A stretch of DNA of 64,000 nt, taken from assembly GCA_023313575.1 (NCBI GenBank), contig JAJTTP010000010.1:744001-808000 (forward strand), written 5' to 3'. The stretch comes from Eutypella sp. D-1. Taxonomy: Eukaryota > Ascomycota > Sordariomycetes > Xylariales > Diatrypaceae. The notes below the pieces were generated by a model. That model ran no database searches and was not told the DNA's origin. It saw only the letters and a program-made list of their open reading frames with translations. Below, one piece after another: positions 34,367 through 46,470 of the stretch; the first letter of the stretch is position 1; each line of letters opens with the position of its first letter. Position numbers and translations under genes: made by a program.

Positions 34367-34686
34367 GTTCATATTAGTATCTGGAGTATGGTAGAGTTCA
34401 ATATCCATGTAAAACAATTCCTTTTCGGTCATTTAGAGGCAAGGGGGTATAGAGTTCGCAAGGCTAAGACGTGGCTCCAAAGCTATCATCTTGCACAAAG
34501 TCGGTGCATGTATATAATGTCTCTCGAGGGCTTGGCTAGACTGGAACTATGTGGGCTATATGTACAATAGGTTGTCTCATTGCTGGGTATCGTTTTTACG
34601 CAAGCTATTTTTTCATCTCAGAATCGTCGATTATTACCAGGCAACAGCGCCTGGACCCATCCGTCACTCTTAGCATCTTCCTTGCT
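34367..34686. other. Convergent 3' gap
   Basis: 320 bp between the convergent helicase and secreted-protein genes; nothing else is seen. Confidence 0.5.
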
Positions 34687-35235
34687 TTACTTCTCCTCGT
34701 TCCTCTCGACCTTCTCCCCTTTAACCTCGAACCTGGCTGCGTTATCCTCGCTTCCCCCCTCGGTGCTACCTGAGCCCGTAGCATTGAACTGCGCGCCAGC
34801 CTGCCCGTCGCTCCAGACGTGGGAGATCATGATCTTGTAGGGCGCGGAGCTGCCGTGGTCTTCCGTGACCCATAAGGCCTCGACCTTGCTCTCTTGTTTA
34901 TCATCGTCGCCCTCATTACTATCCTGTGTCTCAACGTCGCCGCCACCCTCAGTCGGCCTACACTCCGTCCACCCCCGCCCGTACGGCGGCCCGCACTGCA
35001 CGTTGAAGGCCGGCGCGCCTTCCACATAGCCCTCCTCCGCCGAGGCGTCGAACCGCAGCCCGCACACCGCCGACGAGCATCCCGGTGTGAACTCCGTCAC
35101 CTCCCAGCTGAAGTCCGCGTTCTCCGTCGACGGGTCCGGGTCCGCCTCCCTGGGGATTATCTCTGCGGCGCGCATCTCGCCTGCCGAGGGCGTGAGCAGC
35201 ATGGGGAGGAGGGCGGCGAGTAGGAACGTCTTCAT
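34687..35235 (-). CDS. Secreted protein with four cysteines, unknown function
   Basis: A single exon of 182 codons. Residues 1-19 form a signal peptide (MKTFLLAALLPMLLTPSAG). The mature part has four cysteines in the order GCSSAVCG, VQCGPP and TECRP, within a FxW...F.PGC..AVC..RF pattern. I have seen this pattern in small secreted proteins of plant-associated ascomycetes. After the fourth Cys comes an acidic, low-complexity stretch (EGGGDVETQDSNEGDDD), and the C-terminus is charged (FEVKGEKVERNEEK). No catalytic motif is visible. It lies between the SNF2 helicase and an AA9 LPMO gene on the same strand as the latter. Function unknown. Confidence 0.78.
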   Translation of the reverse strand: MKTFLLAALLPMLLTPSAGEMRAAEIIPREADPDPSTENADFSWEVTEFTPGCSSAVCGLRFDASAEEGYVEGAPAFNVQCGPPYGRGWTECRPTEGGGDVETQDSNEGDDDKQESKVEALWVTEDHGSSAPYKIMISHVWSDGQAGAQFNATGSGSTEGGSEDNAARFEVKGEKVERNEEK

Positions 35236-37022
35236 TGTGCTTGTTGCTGTTGTGCTGGTGGTGGTAGTGGAAGCTCTCTAGCGTGTGGTGTGTCTATTAT
35301 CAGAGGATGGTAACAATGGTTGTTCAAGCTTCAATCCGTTGTTGTTCTGGTAATGATATTATGCCAAACTGAGTATTTAGTTATATTAAAGAAGCTCGAG
35401 GTTTTTCTTTCTAGTATTTCCTCTAAAGTTGGTATTCAAATGCTCTGACCATCTACCATATGACGTGGGAATGGAATGCGTTGAGACCCTTATATATGTG
35501 TGCCACGACAGGGTTACATCGATGACGTTGAATGGTTGGCTGCTTGGGTTTGCTAACACGCACCATGGATCGCACGTATGCATGTCTCATTCGTCGTTGT
35601 GCCGCAGCCGTGAGATATATGCGGAGTCGCTCGCTTGGCACAGCCGTTTACATATGCGCATATCCATTCTGTCATTCGACCAACATTCGTAAAGCGGTGG
35701 TAATGGTGGTGGTTACCATGTCGATCGTGGAACTTTATGAAGCTCCAACACCCGATCGAGACACGAGCTGACAGGCTTCTAAACTTACATAGTCGGTCCC
35801 GACGGTGGTGACGTTATGTACCTTCGGAGCGCAAGTCGGCCTTCTGAGAGCCTGGGGCCGTAGGAGCCGGGGGACCGGTGGCCCTCTCCAATTCGGCAGG
35901 GATCCGCCGCAGATCCGTTCTTGGGAGGCTCAGTTGCCAATCAAGCATTAGAAGCACATCCCAGATGGTCATTCGTATAGAGGACCAAAACTCCCCAACT
36001 CCCCGCCGCATGAAAGTTGGTAAGCTACATAGATGGGGTTAACGTGGTTGTAGCGTGTCCAGCAGATCAGGTGGCTGCGTGGCCAGCATGGGTTTCTGGC
36101 ATCTGCAGGTAATCAAGCAATGTGGTGGCGCGCTGTGCGTGCCTGTTAAACCTGTCAGCCTGCCCACCTACATAATTGGCATCAGCCTCAGACACATCTC
36201 CCTGCGGTTGGCACTTTTGAGGCGAATGGTTGGGCAGGAGTTTTGACCTAGCAAAATGGAGACGATACGCATGGTTCGTCGTCGTTGGCTACGTAAAGTG
36301 AGAGATGAGGCCATTGCGATACTCCGCCAGCCAACCATTCCGTGTTATTTTTACGTATCTCCCGAGAGCAGGCTGTGGCAATTAGGCAACACATCGCTTC
36401 CGAGGATTGAATCGACATCGGACGAGGAGTTTGCTCCGGATCTTTCCTGTCAACGGAACAGCGGGGCAGGGAGATTTACAAGAGCGATGAACAACTACAA
36501 ATCAGACAGCTAGAGCATTCGGTGTGTCCCATGCTTTAAAGTCTGTTAGAAAGCAAAATAGGGGTCAGTGGACCCCTGCCCTATTTCTTTATTGAAACAG
36601 CAACATCTACTGTATAATCGAATGTATCAGTAATGCATGTGTTTTGTTGTATATATAGATGCTCAATGCAGAACAATCGATGTACTTATGACTGAGATAA
36701 ATAATATTCTAGGGATTGAAAGCTGCCCTACTTTTAATAGGGCCTCAACGCAAGAAGATGAGGGCCATGGACAACAGTGGTTCATCGACGCCGCCGTTAT
36801 ACGAAAAGATATCAAGACAACAGCTCGTCTTGATAACCGCTGTAGCCTACATGTGATCATTTATACCGAGTCTTAACAAAAGGCAGTATGGGCGGGTTTG
36901 CTTATTTGTATCCAGGTCCTTCATACGCTCCTCGAGAATTACTTCCAACTAAAGCTAGAACTTCCTGAAGCCCCTTCTTGCCCTTTACCCACCTCTCCAG
37001 GATCCATCTGACCACGTCCCCC
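35236..37022. other. Intergenic region with short hairpins
   Basis: About 1.8 kb. No gene was recognised. A short open frame at 36256-36513 and another at 36637-36876 lack known motifs. It contains two GC-clamped hairpins (36555-36592 and 36724-36749) described separately. Confidence 0.5.
36555..36592. repeat. Short inverted repeat (hairpin)
   Basis: AAAATAGGGGTC, loop AGTG, then GACCCC and TGCCCTATTT form an almost continuous stem. A second hairpin, GCCCTA...TAGGGC, occurs about 170 bases downstream (36724-36749). This may be the end of a decayed DNA transposon; no partner end was identified. Confidence 0.4.
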
Positions 37023-38381
37023 TTAGTCCTCGTTCACAGCTCCCGGGATCCTCTCAGGAGTCGTGGGCTCCTGGCTCTCAAGCTTAATGTCCATGTCTAG
37101 AGGGCCCTCGAAGTTTCCAGCGTCACAGGCGTCGTTAATCCCCTCGCACTTGTGCTCCCACACGCGGCAGTTCTCATTGCCCGAAGGCGGGGCACTGTCA
37201 TAACAGGCGTCAGCCTGATCCCAGCACGCCTCCGCCGCCGCCCAGCAGCCGTCCTCGGATTTGTACGGTTCCACCTCCACGCCGACCCAGTTCGCGTTCT
37301 TGATAAGATAGTCGGCCGGGACGCCACCCTCTACTTGTTGGACCAATTTGGCGGTATTCGAAGAAGACGTCGAAGACTTCGAGGATGCGGTCGGCGGCAC
37401 GAATACATCCGGGCCGGGTATGGGGTACGGGAATGCCGGTTTCTGGGCGTAGATATCGAACGTCAGGCCCGGGTCGTCAGCCGCCACGTGTCCAGGGATG
37501 CTGACGCCCTTCCCGGCCGCTGCCTCCACACTACCACTGTCGTCATCGTTCTCGACAAACACCTGCGCACATCCAACGTAGAACTGGGGATCATTCGCGT
37601 TGACGTTCTGCAGAGCGAGCAGCTCGGGCCGGAACAGCCAATTACCGGGAGGGAGGGAGTTGGGGATCCGGAAGGACAGTAGCCCGTCCGCCGCGATCAG
37701 TTTCTCCGTACACCAGAGTCCTGCCTCCTCGTCGTATCCCTCGTCCCAAAGCTTGAGCCAGCCGGGCCCGGCCGCCGAGCCCGTCGACATGTCGTCGAGC
37801 TTCTTGGCGTAGATGGCGCAGGGGCCCTTGTGGGACTGTGTTGGTTGGCCATGTTAATAGGAGTGGCGATGCGGGGTGGGGGTGAGCGGATATAGCGATT
37901 CCGAAAGCGATAGAGAAAATGGGGGTTAACTGGAAAAGAAAGGAAGTTAAACGAAGTTCACGTACCTTATCTATAACACCAGGTTCCTCGGCGTTGGCCC
38001 ACAGCCGCCATTGGAACGTTAGTTTCCCGCCGGCCGGGGCGGGACAGGTGAAGGCCACGGCCTTCTGACCGTCCACACCTACGGTAAGAAACGAGTGTTA
38101 GTTGTCAACCACGCATATCAGATCCTCTATCCTCGTGCTGATTTGGAGCCTGTATGTGCATGCATCATAAATTCAAATAGCCACCTACCACAAGCCATAT
38201 CTTTGCTGTCGATGCTCGAGATCGGGTCCGTGCAATGCTCCGGAGACCGGCTCATGCGGACGCAAGTCCCGTCGCCCTGCGATACGTCGTCGACATATAG
38301 AGTCGTGAAGATGGAGTGCGCACGGGCGGCGGGGGCCAGCCCCGCAAGGCCCAGAATAAAAGGGGTGAGCATATACTTCAT
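37023..38381 (-). CDS. AA9 lytic polysaccharide monooxygenase (former GH61), secreted
   Basis: Three exons on the minus strand (38189-38381, 37966-38078, 37023-37835) encode 372 residues. Introns have GTAGGT...TAG and GTACGT...CAG borders. AA9 enzymes are copper monooxygenases that oxidatively cleave cellulose or other beta-glucans outside the cell. The signal peptide ends at ARA, so the mature protein starts with His22, the N-terminal copper-brace histidine (HSIFTTLYVDDVSQGDGTC). The second copper His is His104 in SHKGP. The axial Tyr188 lies in PQFYVGCAQ with Gln186. The usual ALH second-sphere histidine is Gln178 here (RPELLALQ). A Ser/Thr linker (about 263-273) leads to a C-terminal Cys-rich module (CWAAAEACWDQADACY...CRVWEHKC). 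I know this module from a subset of AA9 proteins; its role is unknown. Confidence 0.92.
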
Positions 38382-40960
38382 GGTTGAAGAGCGAAATGAA
38401 CCCCTATTGGGCTAGAGGAGAAGAGAATGAGAATTATGGGGCTGTTTTGAGAGATTGGCTCTCATACAGGCACGAAGCATATAAGGACCTTCCTTTAGAA
38501 GACTTAAATCCAAGTTAACGGCCGGCGTAGAATACGTTCTGGGCCACAAATGGAATAATCAATGAATGGATGCTCTGCAGAAACTTGGCTACAGTAGCGT
38601 AGGCGAAAAGGAGTGGTATAATCCAAAGGGGAACGAAAAAGAAGGAAGTCGGTTACTACTGGTCTAGGTAAGACGAGAGCAACGATAAATGAGCGAAACG
38701 ACTTGAGCAGGAGGAAGACTTGTGGACGTCACTGAGCGACGGGCATTGGGACAAAGGAAGTACGGCTATAGGGATTGGGAGATAACCATGGTATTATAGC
38801 AAACCAAACAAAGAATTTAGGGGGATTTTTTACAGGCTTCGGGGCGAAGCGCCGGGTAACACGATGTAGGGGGCGCCATTCGGAGCGACGAGTCATCCTT
38901 GGGAAACCAGAGTCCTGAGAACAAATCAATGCAAACCAAATCCAATCCTTCAAAATACAACCCAAAAGCCTCCTCTTCAGTGCGGGACTAATATACTCGA
39001 CACAGTCGGCTTTGAGACAAAGCGCCCAGTCCCCGGCACTGGCGCTGAGAGGAGCCATGATGAGCTGAGCTGAAAATTCCGTATGTATGGGTGCATACAC
39101 GCGCGTGTGTTACTCGAGGTAAACGAGGGGGCACTTGGGCACTCAGACGCAGGGCAACTCAGGGGCTGGCTGGGTGACGTGCATATATCGGGAGAACACC
39201 CCCGGTCAGCGACGGCTTGGCCATGCAAGGCACAAGAGCACGGCGTCTAGTGATTGGTGCCCCGGTCACCAGCCTCGAAGGCGTTGTTTCGAAACTTTTT
39301 ACGGGACAAACAGCCTTCGGCGTCATTGATTCGTGGCGGCGATGGCATACAGATCTGTTTGCTGTTTACCGCAATGCACCTAGGTAACTTGGCTTGCTTG
39401 GTGGCGCCAGTAGGGTCAATATTCCCCGTGTTTCATGGCAAGTATAGTATAACTATACTTTACCTCTCAAAACTCAGCCGCATCTCTGTTGAAGCCGATT
39501 TTCGATTGGGCATCTTTTGCGCAGAGCTAGGTCTCCCGCTGGCAGCGAAGAGGAGGATGGGGAATTAGATAATAAGACCGAGAGCGACAGTTCACATAAA
39601 CGCCGTGATAATGGGACGAATAACACGTGAGTCTTGAGTGCACAACAGAGGAGCCTTACAAGGATAGACTGTAATAGAACCATCAAGCGTCTCGACCCGC
39701 CTCCTTATAACGGGAAGCGTAAAATTAAGCCAGGAGTTCTATCTTACGGTTGCACAGCTGCAACTAGAAAATGCCCGCTGCAAGCCGTGCTCGTTTGCAG
39801 CGTACACATGCATGCCATAGTAGGGAGGCGGAAATTGCGTGCTTCCCTTCACACACATCGCTGTCTAGTATCAACTATCTGTGAGGTCTTTCACCTACCC
39901 AATGGTACTTAGAAAGGGGGAAATGCATGACGTTGCTTCAGCTCATAGGGTGGTGGGGAGGGGGAGGGGCTACGAAAATTATCACCCCCAGGATACTGTT
40001 CTGCTTGCTTGAGCCCTTTTTAAAGTGTCTCAAATAACCACGTCCAGACTATGCCAACAAGTATCATAGTGTCTATCTTCTCACTTAGAGTGTAGAGCGG
40101 AGGCGAGATGAGGAGAGTGAAAGGGAAGAGGCACTGAATGCAGCCACCCCTAAAGTATAGTTCTGTAGACTCGCTGCGCCTTAAAATGGGAAACGTCAAT
40201 ATTTCTGTAATGGGCTCTACTCTCGCCATCTGAGTGAGATAATACAGGTAGGGTAAGATTAGTTGCATCGTATCACTGCCAAGGAATATCTGACGCTCAC
40301 CTGGACACGATGAGTACTGTCATGATCCAGCCATCTTACGGGCGTACGAGATCAGCGGAAGGAGATAAATAAGTTTCACCCCGATATGCGCGAAATCTTG
40401 CATCTGAGAAGAGAAGAGAAGAGATTCGTAATTCATTCGGCCCCCCGGAGCGCCCGGACATCCATCTATCATGGAGACATACATACATAGCCAGCCCGTA
40501 CCGTACAGGTAGACAGACGCACACACATGAACGGAACATGCGGATGGGCTAGTAGTTTTAGAGACACCTGACATGTCTCCCCATCCCCCACCCCCTTATC
40601 CACCCTTCGCGCCCCCTTCGCCTCCAACATTACACGCTATATGCAAGAAAGGAACGTCCACCGGGATTTCGACCTCGACCTCGGCCTCGGATCTCGGGCG
40701 CGCGCAATGCGTTCCCTAGCTTTCATCTTCTCTTCGCATCTAGCCTCATGTCTCATGGTTGTTGTTTTTTTTCCTTTTCCGGGTCTATTGTTGTACAAGG
40801 TCTGTATGTATGGTACATTCGTTCTTATTCGTTTCGAAAAAAATTTCCTTTTAGACCAATCCTCCCCCTTCTTGCTCCTCTTGGCTTGGATATTCGTCGT
40901 AAAGTAAATCGTGCAAGGGCTGATTGGTTTCTTTTTTCCTTTTTTTGGGTATCACATCTC
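38382..40960. other. Intergenic region without recognisable gene
   Basis: About 2.6 kb from the LPMO start to the Hsp10 3' end. Short frames on both strands lack domains or consistent splicing. Nothing further is supported. Confidence 0.5.
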
Positions 40961-41623
40961 TTATTCGTTGATCTTGGCCAGGATTCTACAGAGGAAAGGA
41001 ATGACATGTGAGTAACGAGCTCGAATGCTCTATGGCCCTTGAGTAGAGCAGGGGGGAACTGAAGGGACTTACTCGCTATCCCGGAAGAGATGGTACTCCT
41101 CCTCGCCAACCTTGACAGGGGATCCGCCAAACTACAAAAAATATCAATGTCAGCTAGCCATCCCACTCACCAGACAAGAGGGGACGGAGTGTATTCTCGC
41201 CGGCCCGGCTCGGACCCGGTCAGGCAGTGGGAACCACTATTCGGAAAGGCCAAAAATAACGTACCTGGGGGATGAGGACACGGTCACCGGCGCCAACGCT
41301 CATGGGGACACGCTGGCCCTCGCGGCTGAGGGCGCCGGGGCCGACGGCGAGAACCTTGGCCTCGTTGAGCTCCTTAACGCTAGACTCGGGCAGGAAGATG
41401 CCGCTGGCAGTCTTGGCCTCGGCCTTGACGCGCTGCACCAGCACCCGGTCCAGAAGCGGGACCAGCGACTTGATCGAACGGACGGAGGTGGCCTTTGGAG
41501 AGCACGGAAGAGAAAGAAAGGTTAGCCAGGGTTCGCTTTTCCTCCTTGCGCTGGTGCTGGCAGAAGTTTCTCCATGCATGCACATATATCTAGTACTAAT
41601 TGGGGGAGGAGAGGACTCACCAT
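40961..41623 (-). CDS. HSP10: Mitochondrial co-chaperonin Hsp10 (GroES family)
   Basis: Four exons on the minus strand: 41621-41623 (the ATG alone), 41265-41492, 41073-41131 and 40961-40985, encoding 104 residues, the family length. Introns have GTGAGT...AAG, GTACGT...TAG and GTAAGT...TAG borders, all in phase. The protein caps the Hsp60 chaperonin in the mitochondrial matrix. It carries the GroES signature PLLDRVLVQR, the mobile-loop region KTASGIFLPE, the AVGPG turn, VGAGDRVLIPQFGG and the C-terminal strand FRDSEILAKINE. The start-codon-only first exon was chosen because the frame directly before ATSVRSIKSL carries no plausible start and the ATG sits exactly at a consensus donor. An in-frame run through the first intron exists in a different register and has no homology. 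Confidence 0.92.
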
Positions 41624-42972
41624 TGCGAAGGTTTGTGCAGGTGTTTTCGGTGAGTAGGGTGTGGGTGGTGTCGAGGTAAATCAAGATAGGTCCTTTTGTT
41701 TAATACGGTGAGAAAAGAGGGAGAGAAAGGGGGCGGGGGAAGTGAAGCTATCGCCGGACTGTCAAATTATATCAGAAATATCCAGCAAGCAAAGAAATGC
41801 TGAAGCAAAAAAAAAAAAAGTCCCACTAGCGGCTATAGAAAGCTCTGGAAAGTAGCCCCACACGGTTTTTCCGTGCTCCAGACCGGGGGACCAGCCAGGC
41901 AGCTTACGGAAGTATACATGTAGGTACCTTTGCTATAGTAGGTACTTATACCCTGCCTACCAGCTTAGATGATCAGCTCCAAGCCGATTGGCTGAGAGTT
42001 TCGGGAGGGGAAGGGGCGGGCCCGACAAGGTCTGGCTGGACCCCCCCGGTCAGCCGAGAAGGAAGCATCCGATCTCAAATCAAATCGGGTTGCCGAGATA
42101 GGTAGAGAGCTCCTCTGCTGCCATTCCCGTGGACCGCAGATAGACAGACTTGATAGGTGCTGGTAGAGCTGTACCTGGAGCCCGGATTTTTTTTTCATAC
42201 AACAGACATACTAGCTACTGCATATGTCCTGCACCAAAGCTCCGCCTTGTTTTGTCTTGCATGCATCCATCCACCTAGGATTATATTGGACCTTTGAACA
42301 AATGTTGAGATTGGGAAAAAATCTATGTACAGCTTTTATGTAAATGAAATCTACGTAGGTAGTGTGTGGAACCCGTTTGGGCTGAACCAAATTATATGCT
42401 GAACGAGACAAAAAAAAAAGAGAAGAAAAAAAAAGAAAGAAACCTGAAGTTGTTCGCTATGGTTTAAGCCTAGGTTCTTATAATTCTGATTTTGATCTTT
42501 ATTCTGCCACTGTCTGATGCTGACTTCCACTTTCCTTGACTTACGCCAGCCCTCTCTTTCTATCCCAATCCCCCATTTCCCCCCTTTCTATGCACGATAA
42601 CAAGTAATTAAAAAAATCACCCCGGTATCTAAACCCGCTGTTGCCCTTCTAATGTGTGTATGTATGACCTGTAATGAAAAAAAAAACAACAAAAGACAAC
42701 CTGCCCGCCCTACTCCCAAATGCCCAAAGGTTCGCGCCACCTGGCAAAACGAACATGAAGTGGCCAGATCCTGCATGGCCAGAATAAAGAGGAATGGAGA
42801 GGTCGTACTGCCTTTTCTCTTCTCACCCACCCCCATGCATTCTCTCTGTCTTTGGTGCCAATGCGATCGTGTAACGGGCGAACTGGGTGCCATGGACCGT
42901 TCGTCAATTCTCACTTGCCCTGCCCTTCCCCTTCTCACCACCTTCCCTGTTGCCAACTGGCCGCAGCCTTTT
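41624..42972. other. Gap between HSP10 promoter and kinase 3' end
   Basis: About 1.35 kb holding the HSP10 upstream region (with an AAAAAAAAAAAA tract near 41808) and the 3' region of the kinase. Frames at 42588-43306 on either strand are shadows or low complexity. No additional gene was seen. Confidence 0.5.
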
Positions 42973-45643
42973 CTATTTCGCAGGTGCTGGTGGCTCGAGA
43001 ATATGTGTGTGGTCATCTGCGCTGACGACTTGGCCCGGACCGATCTGTCGACAGATGACCGTGTCCGAAACCCAAGGATCGTCAAGGATCTCAGGCATCT
43101 TGGCCCGCTTTTTCGGGTCTATCGTCAACATCCTCCCGATCACATGCCTACTTTCTCTCGGGAGTAACCTCAACAGTCGCCACGGCCCTCGGATGACTTC
43201 CTTACGCTCGCCGGGGGGTGGATCCGAGGCCGTGCTAATCGAAGCCGCGTCCGCCTTATTCGAAGGCGGCGGCTTCGACTCTTCTTCCGAGAATATGTCC
43301 CGCTGAGGTAGGCTTGATAGGTCATTCGTCGATCGTGATGGTGACGGAAGAATCAACTTCTTAGGGTCATGCCCTGGTGTCGGCTCAGCTGCAAACAACT
43401 TAAACGAGTTGTCCGTCATGCGAGGTAATTTCCAAGGGAATCTTCGAAGAGACATGCAGCAATAGATAATCGCGAGGGACCAGATATCGACTGCTTGCGG
43501 ATCGTATTTACGCTCATCGTAGACCTCCGGTGCGAGATAGGGGTCGGATCCGACAATACCTAGTTATCATTTAGATATTTCACCACAATTTAGCAGCCAG
43601 GGATGTTCGACTCACCGGTTGCGAGGTTGATTTCGCTCTCGAAGGGGTATTTGAAAACGTGAGCACTGCCGAAGTCGATGATCTTCATAATCCCGTGCTC
43701 ACTAACAACCACGTTATCCAGTTTAAGATCACGATGAGCTAGGCCCGAGCTATGTAGATACGTCACGCCGCTCAGGATCTGCAGGAAACAACATGCAATT
43801 TCGGACTTCGACATCTTTCCGGTCATGACGGTGGCGAAGAGATCGAACGGCGCATATTCCATCACCTCGTACCATTTTCCCTTCTCTTGAACAATATCCA
43901 GAGTTTCGATGATGTTGCCGTGATGGAGAGCAGACCCGATACAGAATTCTGCCGTCAACTTTTTTACGTACTCCTTCTCAGTCTCATAGGAATGGCGGGC
44001 CCTAAATTCCTTGACGGCGAACACAGTGTTGTCCTCGGTTCTTCTCATGAGCTTAACAGAGCCACCGGCACCGGACCCGAGAACGCGGCCAAGTTTTCCA
44101 TATTTAGATGTGAGACCATGGTCGTCCCCAAAGGGGACTTGATACGATGGTTTTGATTTTGAAGCACTGGACGAACCCCCCTTACTCGAGCCCGACTTGT
44201 GGCTACCACCAACTTTGAAGAATCTCTTGAGGTCTGACATGGAGCCTTGCTGGCCGTGCAGCGTAACCTGTGAACCGGACGGGTGGAGGTCCCCTGACTT
44301 GTTTTTGGGGCCAAGTAGCCCACTAAGTCTCTTCTCTGGCCTATCAGCCTTCGGCAGGTTTATGGATGAACTGGAGGGGGAGCTGTGTTTCTTCTTTCTC
44401 GAGAAGATGAATCTAGAGTCGATGTTGGCGCTATTCTTAGTCTGCGGCGGTCGCTTGTGGGCGGCGTATGGATCGTTGGCTTCTGCTTCGGGGGTGAAGG
44501 GACGAGAGTAGAATTGTGAGGCAGTATTCCTGCTGGGACTCGATTCTCGGGAGGCCGGAAGCGATTGACCGCCGGCGCCAATAGAGAACATCGCTTTGCG
44601 ATGCGACGACGTCCTTCCATCTCGTTCCTCGACGGCTGTGGTTCGCTGGGAAATGTTGTCGCTGGATACTGGACGTCTGGGCTGACCAATCCGAGAATCC
44701 GGTCTTGAATCTTGACCTGAGGCTTGCGGTGTTATAGCTTGGGAGTCGAATCCTCCTCCACCCTCAGGACCTGGGGCGACCATCAATTTCGGGGGTTTGG
44801 TAGTGGACGAAGACTCCGTCACGGAAGTCCCGGCAGGCGTTAGTGGGGGTGACGCAAGGTCCGATCCCCTGGCACTAAGCCGCGGGGACTGTGAACTCAT
44901 TGGAGTCTGGGTGAGTTGGGGAGTTGCAGTAGGTGACGTCTCGTTGGAAGGAATCTAAAGAATCGAAACTGTTAGTCCTCTCACCTGCCCTGCCTTCTTC
45001 CCTCTTGATAAACGGGTAATCCTATTAATCCTATCTGTGCTCGAATGGAAATGAAGCGCTCCGTTGTCGGGCTAGCTCAACGTTCGGGCCAATAAGCAGA
45101 CAATGATCGCCAGTTAATGTACAGGCGCAAATTGGTGTGGCTTTTTTGAAGCTTTGGTATTTTCCCGGCGACTACGCGAGGAAATATATAATAGGCCAAT
45201 GGAACGAATGAATTTTCAAAAAAGCGCAAAAGGGATATGAAGGCAGAAAGAAAGAAAGAAAAGAACACATTACAAATCAAACCAAACACTAAAAAGTTAA
45301 AAAATTAAAAATTAAAACGTACTCTTGAGGCTGGAAGCGAAACAGGGTGAAAGGAGAAGCTCTTCATGCGCTGCTCCTGTAAATCCGTATTCCTAAGCGA
45401 ATCCGCCAATGCACGTATCTGCTCTGGCGTAATATCGGAAGCTTGCATAGAGCTATCACGCCTCATAAAGCCAACCGTTGCTTGTTCAGGCGACGCAGAT
45501 GATATGCCGATCTCCTCAACATTGGGAGCGAAGCGCACAGCTTGCGCGCGCTCATGAGGTCTGGCGGAAGATGACGCATGATCGGGATGGTCGGGACGGT
45601 CGGCATGCTCAGTGGCATCACCTTGGCTGGAATCGCCTATCAT
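42973..45643 (-). CDS. SAT4: Serine/threonine kinase of the Sat4/Hal4 (HAL/NPR1) family
   Basis: Three exons on the minus strand (45323-45643, 43616-44954, 42973-43559) encode 748 residues. Introns have GTACGT...TAG with a GGACTAACAG branch site, and GTGAGT...TAG. Fungal Sat4/Hal4 kinases promote K+ uptake, salt tolerance and nutrient-permease stability. The N-terminus has the family segment [10 protein letters not shown] and [10 protein letters not shown]...HPVSLPASR, then 250 Ser/Pro-rich residues. The kinase domain (about 390-735) shows [16 protein letters not shown] (Lys), [16 protein letters not shown] and YLAPEVY, plus a Ser-rich insert before the last helices. An upstream exon 46040-46085 (ATG, then GTAAGT) could splice in phase to base 45636, replacing the first residues. 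If it is used, the gene starts at 46085. The family call is strong; the start is open. Confidence 0.9.
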
Positions 45644-46389
45644 GGTTGGAGCAAGGCGGGCGGGGGGGGAGCTGTTAGCGATCAAACGCGTCTTGTTATA
45701 TGTTGTGGGTTGCGGGTTGCGGAGCGGACTGCGGACTGCGAAGGGTCCGAGGATCAGGCGTCTTGGGACTAGGGGGGGAAGGGAAGGAGGGGAGGGGAGG
45801 GCTAAGGGGAAAGCGGTCGAACAAAAAAAAAGGAAGAAAAAAAAAAGCAACGTTGGAATGAATTTTTTTTAGGGGGGGCAGAGCTCAGAGAGGAAGAGAA
45901 AGCAATGGGAGCAATGGTGGGGTTGTTGGTCCCAGGGTAGAGAGATGTATGTACTTGTGAGAGAGAGAGGTGTTCAAGGGTGTATTAGATCCTAGGTAAG
46001 CAAGCAAATCAAACCTGGACATCCTGTCACATCACTTACCTCGTTGATGGCGGGGAGGAGCCTTAGAAGCTTCTGATGCTGACATGGTTGGGCTAACTTT
46101 TTAGTACTTCTTCGCTAATCGTCGGGATTAGTTAAAAGTGATGAGGACATTTAAATGGCTCTATTGGAAAGCGAATAATGAAAAATGAGAGAATGTGTTT
46201 TTCTCTTTGTGAGTATTAGTCACATACAAAAATCCGTCGAGTTACAATAATTGCCAAGGTGACGCTATGGATATAGTAGCAGTGGCAGCAGCAGCACCTT
46301 GAATAAAGCGATGATGGGAATGACTAGTTTAAGTAAAAGTAGTAGTAGCAGCAGTACTAGTAGTCGGTCAGTTGACTTGAGAAGGGGAA

Positions 46390-46470
46390 AAGGATGAGTG
46401 ATGGTGGTGGTGGTGGTAGCGGTAGTGGTAGTGGTAGTGGTGATGATGATGGTGATGGCGATGATAACGA
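46390..46470. repeat. Trinucleotide-rich low-complexity tract (GGT/AGT/GAT)
   Basis: Runs of GGTGGTGGTGG, then GGTAGTGGTAGTGG, then GATGATGATGG form an imperfect microsatellite. The translated frames (poly-Thr/Ile) are not considered coding. Confidence 0.7.
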
